A stretch of 64,000 nucleotides of DNA from DSOI01 sp041394885 (GTDB lineage Bacteria; Acidobacteriota; Terriglobia; Bryobacterales; Bryobacteraceae). The stretch's first letter is position 1, and every line of letters begins with the position of its first letter. The stretch lies in NCBI GenBank assembly GCA_041394885.1, contig JAWKHI010000004.1, positions 225,618 to 289,617 of the forward strand. Reading direction: 5' to 3'. Below, in pieces: positions 1 to 8,354 of the stretch. Below the pieces are notes generated by a model. That model searched no databases. It worked only from the letters and a program-made list of their open reading frames with translations, and was not told the DNA's origin. Both the position numbers and the translations under genes were made by a program.

Positions 1-2
1 TC

Positions 3-857
3 GCCGCCGGAGCCGAAGCCACAGAGATCGCCAACCCCTGCCCCGCAACAGGCTATCTCCTCCTCGACTTCGCTACCCGCTCCGTCTCGAGCGTCGACCT
101 TCCCGGCGCGGGCTCGGTCAACACCCGCAACAATGCAGGCGACGTCAATGACTTCCTTTACGCCGCCAATGCCGACCCGAGCAACCGCAATCTCACCGAC
201 ACCCTATTCGTCCTCGATAGTGCCGCCGAAGCCGCCTTTCGGCTGGACCTTCCCGCCGGCGTCGCCACCTTCAGCGGCATCCAGCCCGTTCCCGCCCTCT
301 CCGGACTCCTCGCCATCGCCACCAACCGCGTCGCCGGCGACGGAGGTCTGGTCTTCTTCGATCTCGCCAACGAAAAACAGACCGTCTTCACCGTCCCGGA
401 AGGCTTCGCCTCCGTCGTGCCCATCGGAGTCTTCACCAGCACCCGCAAAGTCGTCGCCAGAGGTGTCAGGACAGGCAACGCCGGCACACAGTACCTCGTC
501 TACGACATCGAAACCGGGGAAGCCATCATCCCCGAACTCCCCGAAGGAGTCGCCTTCGTGGCCGTCGCCCCGGCGGCGCCCGGCGGCGGAGGAGGAGGTG
601 CCGCCGGGGGAGGAGGCGGTGGAGCGCCCGGTGGCGGCGGCGGACCCGGTGGTGGTGGCGGACCCGGTGGTGGCGGCGGACCCGGTGGTGGCGGACCCGG
701 TGGAGGCCAGGGTGGGGCCGCCGGTGGTCAAGGCGGCGGAGCCGTCAGACCGGCCGCCGCCGTTCAAATCGTCAGCCAAAAATCGAACGTCGTGACCGCG
801 ATCGCCTTCAACGCGGAACGTCAGCCGGTCGGCATTCTCTCTCTGCGCGTTCCGTAA
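3..857 (+). CDS. C-terminal fragment of an unidentified secreted or repeat-type protein with a Gly-rich tail
   Basis: The open frame enters from the left edge and stops at 855-857, leaving about 284 residues. I do not recognise a family. The visible part reads as short beta-rich segments (LLLDFATRSVSSVDL, TLFVLDSAAEAAFRLDL, GGLVFFDLANEKQTVFTV), the cadence of beta-propeller or Ig-like repeat proteins. About 55 residues of almost pure Gly/Pro follow, then a Val-rich end. The Gly tract comes from short DNA repeats. It is convergent with leuD, 27 bp apart, and no terminator is visible between them. Other frames are open across the GC-rich tract, but this one has protein-like composition upstream of the repeats. 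The start codon lies outside the window. Confidence 0.6.
   Translation, partial: AAGAEATEIANPCPATGYLLLDFATRSVSSVDLPGAGSVNTRNNAGDVNDFLYAANADPSNRNLTDTLFVLDSAAEAAFRLDLPAGVATFSGIQPVPALSGLLAIATNRVAGDGGLVFFDLANEKQTVFTVPEGFASVVPIGVFTSTRKVVARGVRTGNAGTQYLVYDIETGEAIIPELPEGVAFVAVAPAAPGGGGGGAAGGGGGGAPGGGGGPGGGGGPGGGGGPGGGGPGGGQGGAAGGQGGGAVRPAAAVQIVSQKSNVVTAIAFNAERQPVGILSLRVP
640..705 (+). repeat. Short tandem repeat encoding Gly-Pro-Gly runs
   Basis: The hexamer GGACCC recurs at 642, 660, 678 and 693, giving two 18-bp steps and one 15-bp step. The repeat encodes GGGGGP units inside the Gly-rich tail of the preceding CDS. Unit-length variation is in multiples of three, so the reading frame is kept. Confidence 0.7.
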
Positions 858-884
858 GAGCGTAACGCCACATCCGGCCGCGCA

Positions 885-1496
885 TCAGCCCGCCGCGAGC
901 GTGTTGAGAGTCCCCACCCGCGACGCCTCGTACGCCGCGATCGCCGCTTCCTGCTGAAGCACATACCCCAATTCGTCCACGCCATCCAACAGACACTGCT
1001 TCGAAAACCCGTCCACGGCGAACGTCACCGTGGACCCGTCCGGCAGCGTCATCGTTTGCGACGCCAAGTCGATCTTGACCCGCGCCCCCTCATCCGCCGA
1101 CGCCGCCAGCAGCTTCCCATGCGTCTCCCCGTCCACCACAACCGGAAGCAGCCCGTTCTTCAGCGAATTATTCTTGAAAATATCCGCGAAAGAAGTGCTG
1201 ATTACCGCCCGAAACCCAAATTGCGTCAAAGCCCACGGCGCATGCTCGCGCGAAGACCCGCAGCCGAAGTTGTCCCCCGCCAACAACACCTGCGCCCCAC
1301 GCGCTCGCGGCTGATTCAGCACAAAATCCGGATTCGGCTCGCCCGCGGCGTCATACCGCCAGTCGCAAAACAACTGCTTGTCCAATCCTTCCTTCGTCGT
1401 CGTCTTCAAGAATCGCGCCGGAATGATCTGATCCGTGTCGATGTTATCCACCGGCAGCGGCACCATCACACTCTCGAACGGTTCGAACTTTTTCAC
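885..1496 (-). CDS. leuD: 3-isopropylmalate dehydratase small subunit (LeuD)
   Basis: About 203 residues from GTG at 1494-1496, beginning VKKFEPFESVMVPLP. It contains the family signatures NIDTDQIIPARF near the N-terminus and FGCGSSREHAPWAL in the middle, plus FADIFKNNSLKNGLLPV. Length matches free-standing LeuD proteins (about 200 residues). LeuD forms the swivelling domain that pairs with the LeuC iron-sulfur subunit. The GTG overlaps the native leuC stop by 4 bp, so translation would normally be coupled. In the sequence as given the same frame is also the C-terminal part of the LeuC read-through product, so it may be made both ways. Confidence 0.85.
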   Translation of the reverse strand: MKKFEPFESVMVPLPVDNIDTDQIIPARFLKTTTKEGLDKQLFCDWRYDAAGEPNPDFVLNQPRARGAQVLLAGDNFGCGSSREHAPWALTQFGFRAVISTSFADIFKNNSLKNGLLPVVVDGETHGKLLAASADEGARVKIDLASQTMTLPDGSTVTFAVDGFSKQCLLDGVDELGYVLQQEAAIAAYEASRVGTLNTLAAG

Positions 1497-2894
1497 AGTA
1501 GACTCCTTACGTCCGTCACAACTCCCGTCACCGCGCTTCGCCGCCGCCGTCAACGGACTGGCCAGGAACGTCCGCCCACCTTTGCCCTGCCGGCCCTCGA
1601 AGTTTCGGTTCGACGTCGACACACTATACTGCCCTGGCTGCAACTGATCTCCGTTCATCGCGATGCACATCGAGCAGCCCGCCTCGCGCCACTCCGCGCC
1701 CGCTTCCCGGAATACCTTGTCCAGACCCTCAGCCTCCGCCTGCCGCTTGATCACCTGCGATCCCGGTACAACCATCGTCCGCACCCGCTGGCTCACCTTC
1801 CGGCCCTGCAGCACGCTCGCCGCCGCCCGCAGATCCGACATCCGTGAATTCGTGCAGCTCCCGATGAACACCACATCGATCGGCTGCCCCGCCAGCGGCT
1901 TGCCCGGCTCGAGCGCCATATACCGCAGCGCCTTCTCGAGCGATTCCCGTTCGATGCGGTCCGCCACCGACGACGGATCCGGCACCGCCCCCGAAATCGC
2001 CATACCCATCCCTGGATTCGTCCCGAACGTGATCATCGGTTCGAGCGCCGCTCCATCGAGCGACAACGTCCGGTCGTACACGGCCCCTTCATCGGTCGGA
2101 AGCTGCTTCCACCGCGCCACTGCCGCGTCCCACTCCGCGCCCTTCGGCGCATAAGTCCGCCCCGCCAGATATTCGTAGGTGGCATCGTCGGGAGCGATCA
2201 GGCCCGCCCGCGCGCCTCCCTCGATCGACATGTTGCACACCGTCATCCGCTCTTCCATCGAAAGCGCCCGAATCGCGGAGCCGGTGAACTCGAATACGCA
2301 CCCCGTACCCCCACCGATCCCGATCCGCGCGATGATCGCCAGGATGATGTCCTTCGCCGTCACTCCCGGTTTCAACGCGCCGTCGATATTGATCTGATAC
2401 GTCTTCGAGCGCCGCTGCGGCAGGCACTGCGTCGCCAGCACCATCTCCACTTCGCTCGTCCCGATCCCGAACGCCAGCGCCCCGAACGCGCCGTGCGTCG
2501 CCGTATGCGAATCTCCGCACACCACCGTCATCCCCGGCTGCGTCAGCCCGTTCTCCGGGCCGATCACGTGCACAATCCCTTGTTTTTCGTTCTGGAACCC
2601 GAAACACGGAATTCCGAACTCCGCGCAGTTGGCCTCCAACTGCGCCACCTGGTTCGCCGCGATCGGATCCATGATCGGTAGAGACCGCGGCGTCGTCGGC
2701 GTCGAATGGTCCGTCGTCGCAAACGTCAGGTCCGGACGCCGCACCTTCAACCCGCGCTCCCGCAGTCCCGAAAACGCCTGCGGCGACGTCACCTCGTGCA
2801 CCAAATGCAAATCGATGTAGATCAACGTCGGCGCGCCCTCGCGCTCCGACACCACATGCGAATCCCAAATCTTGTCAACGATCGTACGCGCCAT
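885..2894 (-). CDS. leuC: 3-isopropylmalate dehydratase, LeuC read into LeuD as one frame (leuC frameshifted)
   Basis: Catalyses isomerisation of 2- to 3-isopropylmalate, the second step of leucine synthesis. Residues 1 to about 450 are LeuC, with the 4Fe-4S cysteines at C347 (GSCTNS), C407 and C410 (GCSMC). After SPLTAAA the frame slips near 1537-1545. In the neighbouring frame LeuC continues AVTGVVTDVRSLL and stops with TGA at 1493-1495, overlapping the GTG of leuD as GTGA. As sequenced, LeuC instead reads through a 16-residue linker into LeuD, giving 669 residues. Dropping one base of the TT at 1537-1538 restores two genes. ATG at 2894 was chosen because it follows the leuB stop by 2 bp; an upstream ATG lies inside leuB. 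A true fusion cannot be excluded, but a single extra base, natural or from sequencing, is simpler. Confidence 0.88.
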   Translation of the reverse strand: MARTIVDKIWDSHVVSEREGAPTLIYIDLHLVHEVTSPQAFSGLRERGLKVRRPDLTFATTDHSTPTTPRSLPIMDPIAANQVAQLEANCAEFGIPCFGFQNEKQGIVHVIGPENGLTQPGMTVVCGDSHTATHGAFGALAFGIGTSEVEMVLATQCLPQRRSKTYQINIDGALKPGVTAKDIILAIIARIGIGGGTGCVFEFTGSAIRALSMEERMTVCNMSIEGGARAGLIAPDDATYEYLAGRTYAPKGAEWDAAVARWKQLPTDEGAVYDRTLSLDGAALEPMITFGTNPGMGMAISGAVPDPSSVADRIERESLEKALRYMALEPGKPLAGQPIDVVFIGSCTNSRMSDLRAAASVLQGRKVSQRVRTMVVPGSQVIKRQAEAEGLDKVFREAGAEWREAGCSMCIAMNGDQLQPGQYSVSTSNRNFEGRQGKGGRTFLASPLTAAAKRGDGSCDGRKESTVKKFEPFESVMVPLPVDNIDTDQIIPARFLKTTTKEGLDKQLFCDWRYDAAGEPNPDFVLNQPRARGAQVLLAGDNFGCGSSREHAPWALTQFGFRAVISTSFADIFKNNSLKNGLLPVVVDGETHGKLLAASADEGARVKIDLASQTMTLPDGSTVTFAVDGFSKQCLLDGVDELGYVLQQEAAIAAYEASRVGTLNTLAAG

Positions 2895-2896
2895 AA

Positions 2897-3979
2897 TCAA
2901 ATCGCCTCGCAAACGGCCGCTCCCACCTCCGCGGTGGTGGCCGGTGTGGATTTCGGTCTCAGGTCCGCCGTCACATGCCCGCTGTTCAATACCGCCTCCA
3001 TCGCGGCATTCACACGCGCGGCCTCTTCCTTCAACCCGAAACTGTACTCGAGCATCGCCGCCACGGACCCGATCGCCCCCAGCGGAGTCGCCTTGTTCTG
3101 TCCCGCGATGTCCGGTGCGGACCCATGCACCGGCTCATACAACCCCACCCATGCCCCCGATGGCCGCTTCCCCCCAATCGACGCCGACGGCAGCATCCCG
3201 ATCGATCCCGCCAGCACCGCCCCTTCGTCGCTCAGGATGTCGCCGAACATGTTCTCCATCACCACCACATCGAACTGCTTCGGATTCAGCACCAGTTGCA
3301 TCGCGCAATTGTCCACCAGCAGATGGTTCAACTCCACATCGGGATAGTCCTTCGCCACTTCCACTACCACCCGCCGCCACAACTGCGACGTTTCGAGCAC
3401 GTTCGACTTATCCACCGACGTCACTTTCTTCCGCCGGTTCCGGGCCAGTTCGAACGACATCCGCGTCACACGCTCGATCTCCTCCCACGTGTACGCCATC
3501 GTGTTCACCCCGCGGGACTCTTTTCCTTCGCCCGTGATCCCGCGCGGCGTCCCATAATAAATCCCGCCGTTCAACTCCCGCACGATGATCATGTCCACGC
3601 CGTCCACCAGATGGTTCTTCAATGGCGACGAGTCGATCAGCGCCGGATAGCTCCGCACGGGACGCAGATTCGCAAATACGCCCAGTGACTTCCGGATTCC
3701 CAGCAGCCCGCGCTCCGGACGCTTCTCCGGCGGCCAGTTGTCGAACTCCGGCAATCCCACCGCGCCCATCAGCGTCGCATCGGCCTCGAGCGCCAGCTTC
3801 TCTGTCTCCGCCGGAAACGGACCGCCCGTTTGATGGATCGCGATGCCGCCCAACAGCCCTTCCGACAAATTCGCCGTGTGCCCGAACTTCTCGCACACCC
3901 GATGCAGCACACCCACAGCTTCCCGCGTCACCTCGACGCCGATCCCGTCGCCGGGCAAGGTCAAAATATTCAGTTGCAT
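2897..3979 (-). CDS. leuB: 3-isopropylmalate dehydrogenase (LeuB)
   Basis: 360 residues, normal for the family. It oxidises and decarboxylates 3-isopropylmalate with NAD in leucine synthesis. Visible motifs are the N-terminal LPGDGIGVEV, the substrate region RPERGLLGIRKSLGVFANLRPV, and the metal and substrate loop NMFGDILSDEGAVLAGSIGMLPSAS (given here in overlapping pieces: NMFGDILSDE, LAGSIGMLPSAS). PVHGSAPDIAGQ near the C-terminus is the cofactor loop. It sits between leuA (19 bp upstream) and leuC (2 bp downstream) in the leucine operon. No irregularities seen. Confidence 0.96.
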   Translation of the reverse strand: MQLNILTLPGDGIGVEVTREAVGVLHRVCEKFGHTANLSEGLLGGIAIHQTGGPFPAETEKLALEADATLMGAVGLPEFDNWPPEKRPERGLLGIRKSLGVFANLRPVRSYPALIDSSPLKNHLVDGVDMIIVRELNGGIYYGTPRGITGEGKESRGVNTMAYTWEEIERVTRMSFELARNRRKKVTSVDKSNVLETSQLWRRVVVEVAKDYPDVELNHLLVDNCAMQLVLNPKQFDVVVMENMFGDILSDEGAVLAGSIGMLPSASIGGKRPSGAWVGLYEPVHGSAPDIAGQNKATPLGAIGSVAAMLEYSFGLKEEAARVNAAMEAVLNSGHVTADLRPKSTPATTAEVGAAVCEAI

Positions 3980-3998
3980 TGGTTAATTGGAATAGAAA

Positions 3999-5156
3999 CT
4001 ATACCGGCACGCCCACAACCTGCTGCAGGAGCGCGGCGATCTCGTCGTTCCGGACGCCTTTCTTTCGATCCGCCAGTTCGGTGAACTGCCGATACACTTC
4101 GTCGAGTTGCTCGCGCGTCAATTGATATCCCAGGTCGGTACACCGCTGGTTCAACGCATGACGCCCGCTGTGCTTACCCAACACCAGCCGGCTCTCCGGT
4201 ACCCCTACCACCTTCGGCTCGATGATCTCGTAGGTCGCCCGATGCTTCAAATACCCGTCCTGATGAATGCCCGCCTCGTGCGCGAACGCATTCTCGCCCA
4301 CGATCGCCTTGTTCGGCTGCGGACCGAAAGTGATCGTCGACGTCAGCAACTGGCTGGCCGGATACAGATGCTCGGTCACGATCTTGGTCTCGAACGGCAG
4401 TTGATCCTGCCGCACCTTCATCGCGCACACCACTTCCTCGAGCGAACAGTTCCCCGCCCGCTCCCCAATCCCGTTGATCGTGCACTCGATCTGCCGCGCT
4501 CCCGCCTGCACCGCCGCGATCGAGTTCGCCACCGCCAATCCCAAATCGTCGTGGCAATGGACGCTCACGATCGCTCTGTCGCCCAGTGCTTTCACCATTC
4601 GCCCGATCAGAGCCCCATACTCATGCGGCACAGACCACCCCACCGTATCCGGCAGATTCACCGTACGCGCCCCGGCCTCAACCACCGCCTGGCAAATCGC
4701 CTCCAGGTAATCCCAATCCGTCCGCGTCGCGTCTTCCGCCGAAAACTCCACGTCCTCGACGTAGGTGCGCGCCAGCCGAACGGCATTAACTGCTTCTTCC
4801 AGAACCTGTTGCTGAGATTTCTTCAACTTGTACGTGAGGTGGATATCGCTCGTCGCGATGAACGTGTGGATCCGCGGCCGCTTCGCCTTGTCCAACGATT
4901 GCGCCGCCCGCTCGATATCGAGCTTCGTCGCCCGCGCCAGCGCCGCCACCTGCACCCACCCGAATTCGGCGGACACGGCCCGGACGGCTTCGAAGTCACC
5001 GTCCGAGGCTATCGGAAAGCCTGCTTCCATGATGTCAACTCCCAGCTCGACCAGTTTGCGAGCAATCCGGAGCTTCTCAGGAACCGTCATGCTGCAGCCC
5101 GGCGATTGTTCACCGTCCCGCAGCGTTGTGTCGAAAATGTAGACTCGATTGGACAT
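3999..5156 (-). CDS. leuA: 2-isopropylmalate synthase, short form without C-terminal regulatory domain
   Basis: Condenses acetyl-CoA with 2-oxoisovalerate, the committed step of leucine synthesis. The TIM-barrel catalytic part is complete: DTTLRDGEQSPG at residues 9-20, the metal motif HCHDDLG, and the linker motif LGKHSGRHAL. The protein stops at about 385 residues, soon after ELADRKKGVRNDEIAALL, where typical LeuA proteins (about 510 residues) continue into the leucine-binding domain. A clean TAG and then leuB follow, so this is not an obvious frameshift. The start at 5156 has a GGAG 6 bp upstream; an ATG 12 bp further up is possible. It could instead be a related homocitrate- or citramalate-type synthase, but the leuABCD context favours LeuA. 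Confidence 0.9.
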   Translation of the reverse strand: MSNRVYIFDTTLRDGEQSPGCSMTVPEKLRIARKLVELGVDIMEAGFPIASDGDFEAVRAVSAEFGWVQVAALARATKLDIERAAQSLDKAKRPRIHTFIATSDIHLTYKLKKSQQQVLEEAVNAVRLARTYVEDVEFSAEDATRTDWDYLEAICQAVVEAGARTVNLPDTVGWSVPHEYGALIGRMVKALGDRAIVSVHCHDDLGLAVANSIAAVQAGARQIECTINGIGERAGNCSLEEVVCAMKVRQDQLPFETKIVTEHLYPASQLLTSTITFGPQPNKAIVGENAFAHEAGIHQDGYLKHRATYEIIEPKVVGVPESRLVLGKHSGRHALNQRCTDLGYQLTREQLDEVYRQFTELADRKKGVRNDEIAALLQQVVGVPV

Positions 5157-5273
5157 GGGGTTCTCCATGGGTTTCTCGATCTACGCGGCCTGCAAGGCTT
5201 GTCCACCGTACCGCGTGCCCCACCGGCATGTTTCGCCGGGTTTCATAAGGGCGTTGTTCCCCTAGTATGCCAA

Positions 5274-5290
5274 GCCAAACTTCATTTGGC
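5274..5290. promoter_or_regulatory. Inverted repeat upstream of leuA
   Basis: GCCAAA, a 5-base loop, then TTTGGC form a perfect 6-bp inverted repeat in the 218-bp gap between the cyclotransferase gene and leuA. It lies about 120 bp upstream of the chosen leuA start. It could be an operator for the leucine operon or a weak terminator of the gene upstream. There is no T-run on the minus side, which favours an operator. Confidence 0.35.
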
Positions 5291-5374
5291 AAATTTATAC
5301 TTCACCAAAAGATCATACGCACTCGCTATGGAATCCGATTCGCAAATACCATGGTCGCCTATAATTAATACCGC

Positions 5375-5944
5375 TTATGCCCACTCCGCGTCCACCACGT
5401 TCCCCACCGGAACCGCATCGCTCGACGCCGCATACCCCCGCCGAAACCGTTCGCCCAACTCCGCGATCCCCGCTTCCACCGTCTCCACATACGCCCGCCG
5501 GATCGCCGCGACCTCGGGCCCCGCCGGACCTTCCAGCACATGCGGCGGCTCACCCACATACATGTACACTGGCCCGCCACGAGCCTCCACGCCCTCCAGC
5601 CGATCGCCTATGTCGATGCGCGCATAAGTTTCCTCGTACGAATCGAACGCCGGCAGCACCGCCGCCGGAATCGCATACACCACTCCGTTCAACACGCACT
5701 CGGCCGGACGCACGTTGAGATACAGCATGTTCGCCGGAACCACCCGCCGCCCATCCGCCGTTCGGTACGAATACCGCCGGTTCGGATGCAGCGAACTCCA
5801 CGCCCGGCGCCAACCCGAAATCGAGGCGATGAATCGGTCGCGCCCGTACGCCTGCCCCAGCGTCCGCTCCAGGTTGGCCAGCCGCAGCAGTGACCCATAC
5901 CCGAACAACCCTACTTCGCCGGCCGCCAGTTCGATCGTCGCCAT
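5375..5944 (-). CDS. Gamma-glutamylcyclotransferase-like protein (AIG2/GGCT fold)
   Basis: 189 residues. The N-terminal FGYGSLL (residues 14-20) is the substrate-binding loop of the GGCT/AIG2 family. The DSYEETYARIDI stretch near residue 101 provides the likely catalytic glutamate (E104 or E105). Family members release 5-oxoproline from gamma-glutamyl amines or amino acids. It is the last gene of a minus-strand cassette and its ATG directly abuts the stop of the carboxylate-amine ligase, which makes gamma-glutamyl-type bonds in characterised relatives. That pairing suggests it trims or recycles the ligase product; this is inference. Substrate unknown. Confidence 0.75.
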   Translation of the reverse strand: MATIELAAGEVGLFGYGSLLRLANLERTLGQAYGRDRFIASISGWRRAWSSLHPNRRYSYRTADGRRVVPANMLYLNVRPAECVLNGVVYAIPAAVLPAFDSYEETYARIDIGDRLEGVEARGGPVYMYVGEPPHVLEGPAGPEVAAIRRAYVETVEAGIAELGERFRRGYAASSDAVPVGNVVDAEWA

Positions 5945-7051
5945 CTACCCGCCCGTCAGCCGCCGCACCACCTCAGCGCGGTCCCCGGTCTCTTGGAGCA
6001 GCGCCAATTGCCGATCCGCACCCGTGGGCCCTGCCGCCATCGTGCGGGCGTGCTCCAGGTATTCCAGGCACCCCAGGTGCTCTGCCTGCGGACGCACCAA
6101 CTCGGTCAACTCGAGAACCACGTCGCGCGCCGCCAGCGCCTCATGCGTCGACGGATTGACCAACTGCGCCTCCAACCCATACCGTGCCGCCCGCCACTTG
6201 TTCTGCCGCACCATCATAGGGTGGTATTCGAGCTGGTAGGTCCCCTCCTCCACTTGTTCATCGAGCGCGCGCACCAAGGACTGGATCAGCGCGACAATCC
6301 CCAACGCGTCCTCGAGTGTCCCCGGCATGTCGCACACCCGCACCTCCACCGTGCCGAAGTTGTGGTGCGGACGCACGTCCCACCACAAATCGCGGATCGA
6401 GCCGATGAAGTGCGTATGCAGCAGGTGATTCACCAGCCACACGTACTCGCTCCAGTTGCGCATCACCGGCGGCATCCCGGCTGTTGGCAGATTCTCCATC
6501 ACCTTGGACCGGTAGGATTGCAAACCGGTGGTCCGGTTCTGCCACCACGGGCTGTTGCAACTCAGCGCAAGCAGCGTCGGCAGATGCCGCTGGATGCGGT
6601 CACAGACCATCACGGCTTTATCGCCCGAATCCACGCCCACGTGCACGTGCAGCCCGAACGTTACCAGTTGCCGTGCAACGTCCTGCAGATTGTCGATCAG
6701 CCGGCTGTAGCGTTCATCCGGCGTCTGCCTCTGCTCCTGCCAGCGCGAGAACGGATGCGTGCTCGTCCAGAACAGCCGCAGTCCGAGATCGGCCACGATT
6801 CCTTCGAGCGCGTGCAACCGGCCGCGAAGGTCGGCCTCTACCTCGCCCACCGTGCGGCACACTCCCGTGTTGATCTCCACGTAGCACTGCATCAGTTCCG
6901 GCTTTACGTGCTTGGCGTGCTCGGCAGGCACGCGTTCGAGCACATCCAGAATCGAACTCGACAGCGCCATCGTCTTGGCATCCACGAGTGCGAGCTCCAA
7001 TTCCACGCCGAGCGTCTGCGAGTGGTTCGATCGAAACTCGAGCCTGCTCAT
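5945..7051 (-). CDS. Carboxylate-amine ligase, YbdK/GCS2 family
   Basis: 368 residues from ATG at 7051, which overlaps the upstream stop as ATGA. The N-terminal GVELELALVD (15-24) carries the ATP/metal-binding GxExE of the GCS2 family. Other family-like stretches are GLHVHVGVDSGDKA, CNSPWWQNRTTGLQSYRS and the NFGTVEVRVCDMPGTLEDAL region. Characterised relatives have weak glutamate-cysteine ligase activity or ligate other carboxylates to amines, so the substrate is not predictable. Its position between an M20 amidohydrolase (4-bp overlap) and a cyclotransferase-like gene (directly abutting) points to synthesis and turnover of a small amide. Confidence 0.87.
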   Translation of the reverse strand: MSRLEFRSNHSQTLGVELELALVDAKTMALSSSILDVLERVPAEHAKHVKPELMQCYVEINTGVCRTVGEVEADLRGRLHALEGIVADLGLRLFWTSTHPFSRWQEQRQTPDERYSRLIDNLQDVARQLVTFGLHVHVGVDSGDKAVMVCDRIQRHLPTLLALSCNSPWWQNRTTGLQSYRSKVMENLPTAGMPPVMRNWSEYVWLVNHLLHTHFIGSIRDLWWDVRPHHNFGTVEVRVCDMPGTLEDALGIVALIQSLVRALDEQVEEGTYQLEYHPMMVRQNKWRAARYGLEAQLVNPSTHEALAARDVVLELTELVRPQAEHLGCLEYLEHARTMAAGPTGADRQLALLQETGDRAEVVRRLTGG

Positions 7052-8268
7052 TCCAGTTCTCCTTGCTCCGGCCGCGACCACATCACCGCCATACGCGCCA
7101 GAATCCGCGCGCCGATCGCCAGCGCCCGTTCATCCACGTCGAACAGCGGAGAGTGCAGCGGTGGACCGCCAGCCAACTCCGAAATGCAGCCCAGCCGGAA
7201 CATGCAGCCCGGGAGCGCGCCCAGGTAGTTCGCGAAATCCTCGCCGCCCATGCTCGGCCGCGCGATGGTCTGCACGCCTTCCGCGCCGGTGACATCCGCC
7301 GCCGCCCGCCGCGCCAGTTGCGTCAACTCCGCGTCATTCACCACCGCCTCCGGACCCGGCCGGAACCCCACCTCGATCCGCGTCCCCGACGCTTCCGCCA
7401 ACCCGCGCGCCAGTTGCCGGATATGATCCTTCGTCTGCGCCCGCACCGGCCCGCCGAGGGTCCGGATCGTACCGCGCAGCACCACTTCCCGCGGAATCAC
7501 GTTCGGACTCTCCCCGCCCCGGATCTGCCCGATCGTCACCACCACTGGGTCCTGGCTATCCACCGCCCGCGGCACGAACAGGTAGATCGAGCTGATCACC
7601 TGCGCCGCCGCCGCAATCGGATCGAGTGACTCGTGTGGACGCGCCGCATGCCCGCCCCGTCCCTCGATGCGGATCTCCAGCTCATCGCACGCCGCCGTGA
7701 ACACGCCCTCGCGAATGCCCACCTGCCCCACTCGCCGCGACGGGTCGACATGGAGGCTGATGATCGCGTCCAACCCCTCGACGGCGCCCGCCTGGACCAT
7801 CTCGATCGCTCCCTGGTTCGTCTCCTCGGCCGGCTGAAAAATCGCCCGCCACCGCACCGGCCACGGCAGCGCACCCGCCCGCTCGGCCGCCACGAGCGCC
7901 AGCGCTGCTCCCGCCACAATGGCGGAATGCGCATCGTGACCGCAACCGTGCATCACGCCCGGAACGGTGCTACGGTACGGTACGTCCTTGCCATCGGCGA
8001 TCCGCAGCGCGTCCATGTCCGCCCGCATCCCGATCCTCCGCCCGCCCCCGCGATCCGGCTCCACGATCACACCCCGCCGGGTATCGGTGAGCCGCGCCGC
8101 TAGCCCCACCGCGCTCATCGTCTCCTGGAGGTACGCCGACGTCGCATACTCCTCGCCGCTCGGCTCTGGACAAGCGTGCAGCCGCCGCCGGATCGCCGAC
8201 ATCGTCTCGCTCGCGCTATCCACGAACTGGTCCACGGGCTCGAAGTTCCTGTCGGCCGTATCGATCAT
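7048..8268 (-). CDS. M20-family metal-dependent amidohydrolase (hippurate / N-acyl-amino-acid hydrolase type)
   Basis: 406 residues. The two-metal site of M20D enzymes is visible: RADMDAL at 82-88, MHGCGHDAH at 106-114, PAEET at 146-150, the dimerisation-domain motif GRGGHAARPHES, and a late GGEDFANYL. Such enzymes cleave N-acyl amino acids, hippurate or indole-3-acetyl amino acids in the cytoplasm. It is the first gene of the three-gene cassette and its TGA overlaps the ligase start by 4 bp. It is divergent from the decayed ABC exporter, 86 bp apart. Exact substrate unknown. Confidence 0.9.
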   Translation of the reverse strand: MIDTADRNFEPVDQFVDSASETMSAIRRRLHACPEPSGEEYATSAYLQETMSAVGLAARLTDTRRGVIVEPDRGGGRRIGMRADMDALRIADGKDVPYRSTVPGVMHGCGHDAHSAIVAGAALALVAAERAGALPWPVRWRAIFQPAEETNQGAIEMVQAGAVEGLDAIISLHVDPSRRVGQVGIREGVFTAACDELEIRIEGRGGHAARPHESLDPIAAAAQVISSIYLFVPRAVDSQDPVVVTIGQIRGGESPNVIPREVVLRGTIRTLGGPVRAQTKDHIRQLARGLAEASGTRIEVGFRPGPEAVVNDAELTQLARRAAADVTGAEGVQTIARPSMGGEDFANYLGALPGCMFRLGCISELAGGPPLHSPLFDVDERALAIGARILARMAVMWSRPEQGELE

Positions 8269-8354
8269 AATTGGCTTCTTACAAAATGATAATCACAACC
8301 CTGGGCGAGGCAGGCAGCGAATCATACGCCCCCGAACCCGTACACCGAAGTGAT

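Noticed and set aside
133..795. Pro/Ser-rich open frame overlapping the Gly-rich fragment
   Set aside because: It is the shifted reading of the same GC-rich repeats. The accepted frame is open from the window edge and has balanced composition upstream of the repeats.
885..2894. Treating LeuCD as a certain natural fusion
   Set aside because: A normal leuC end and a GTGA overlap are still readable one base out of frame, so the fusion is reported only as a possibility.
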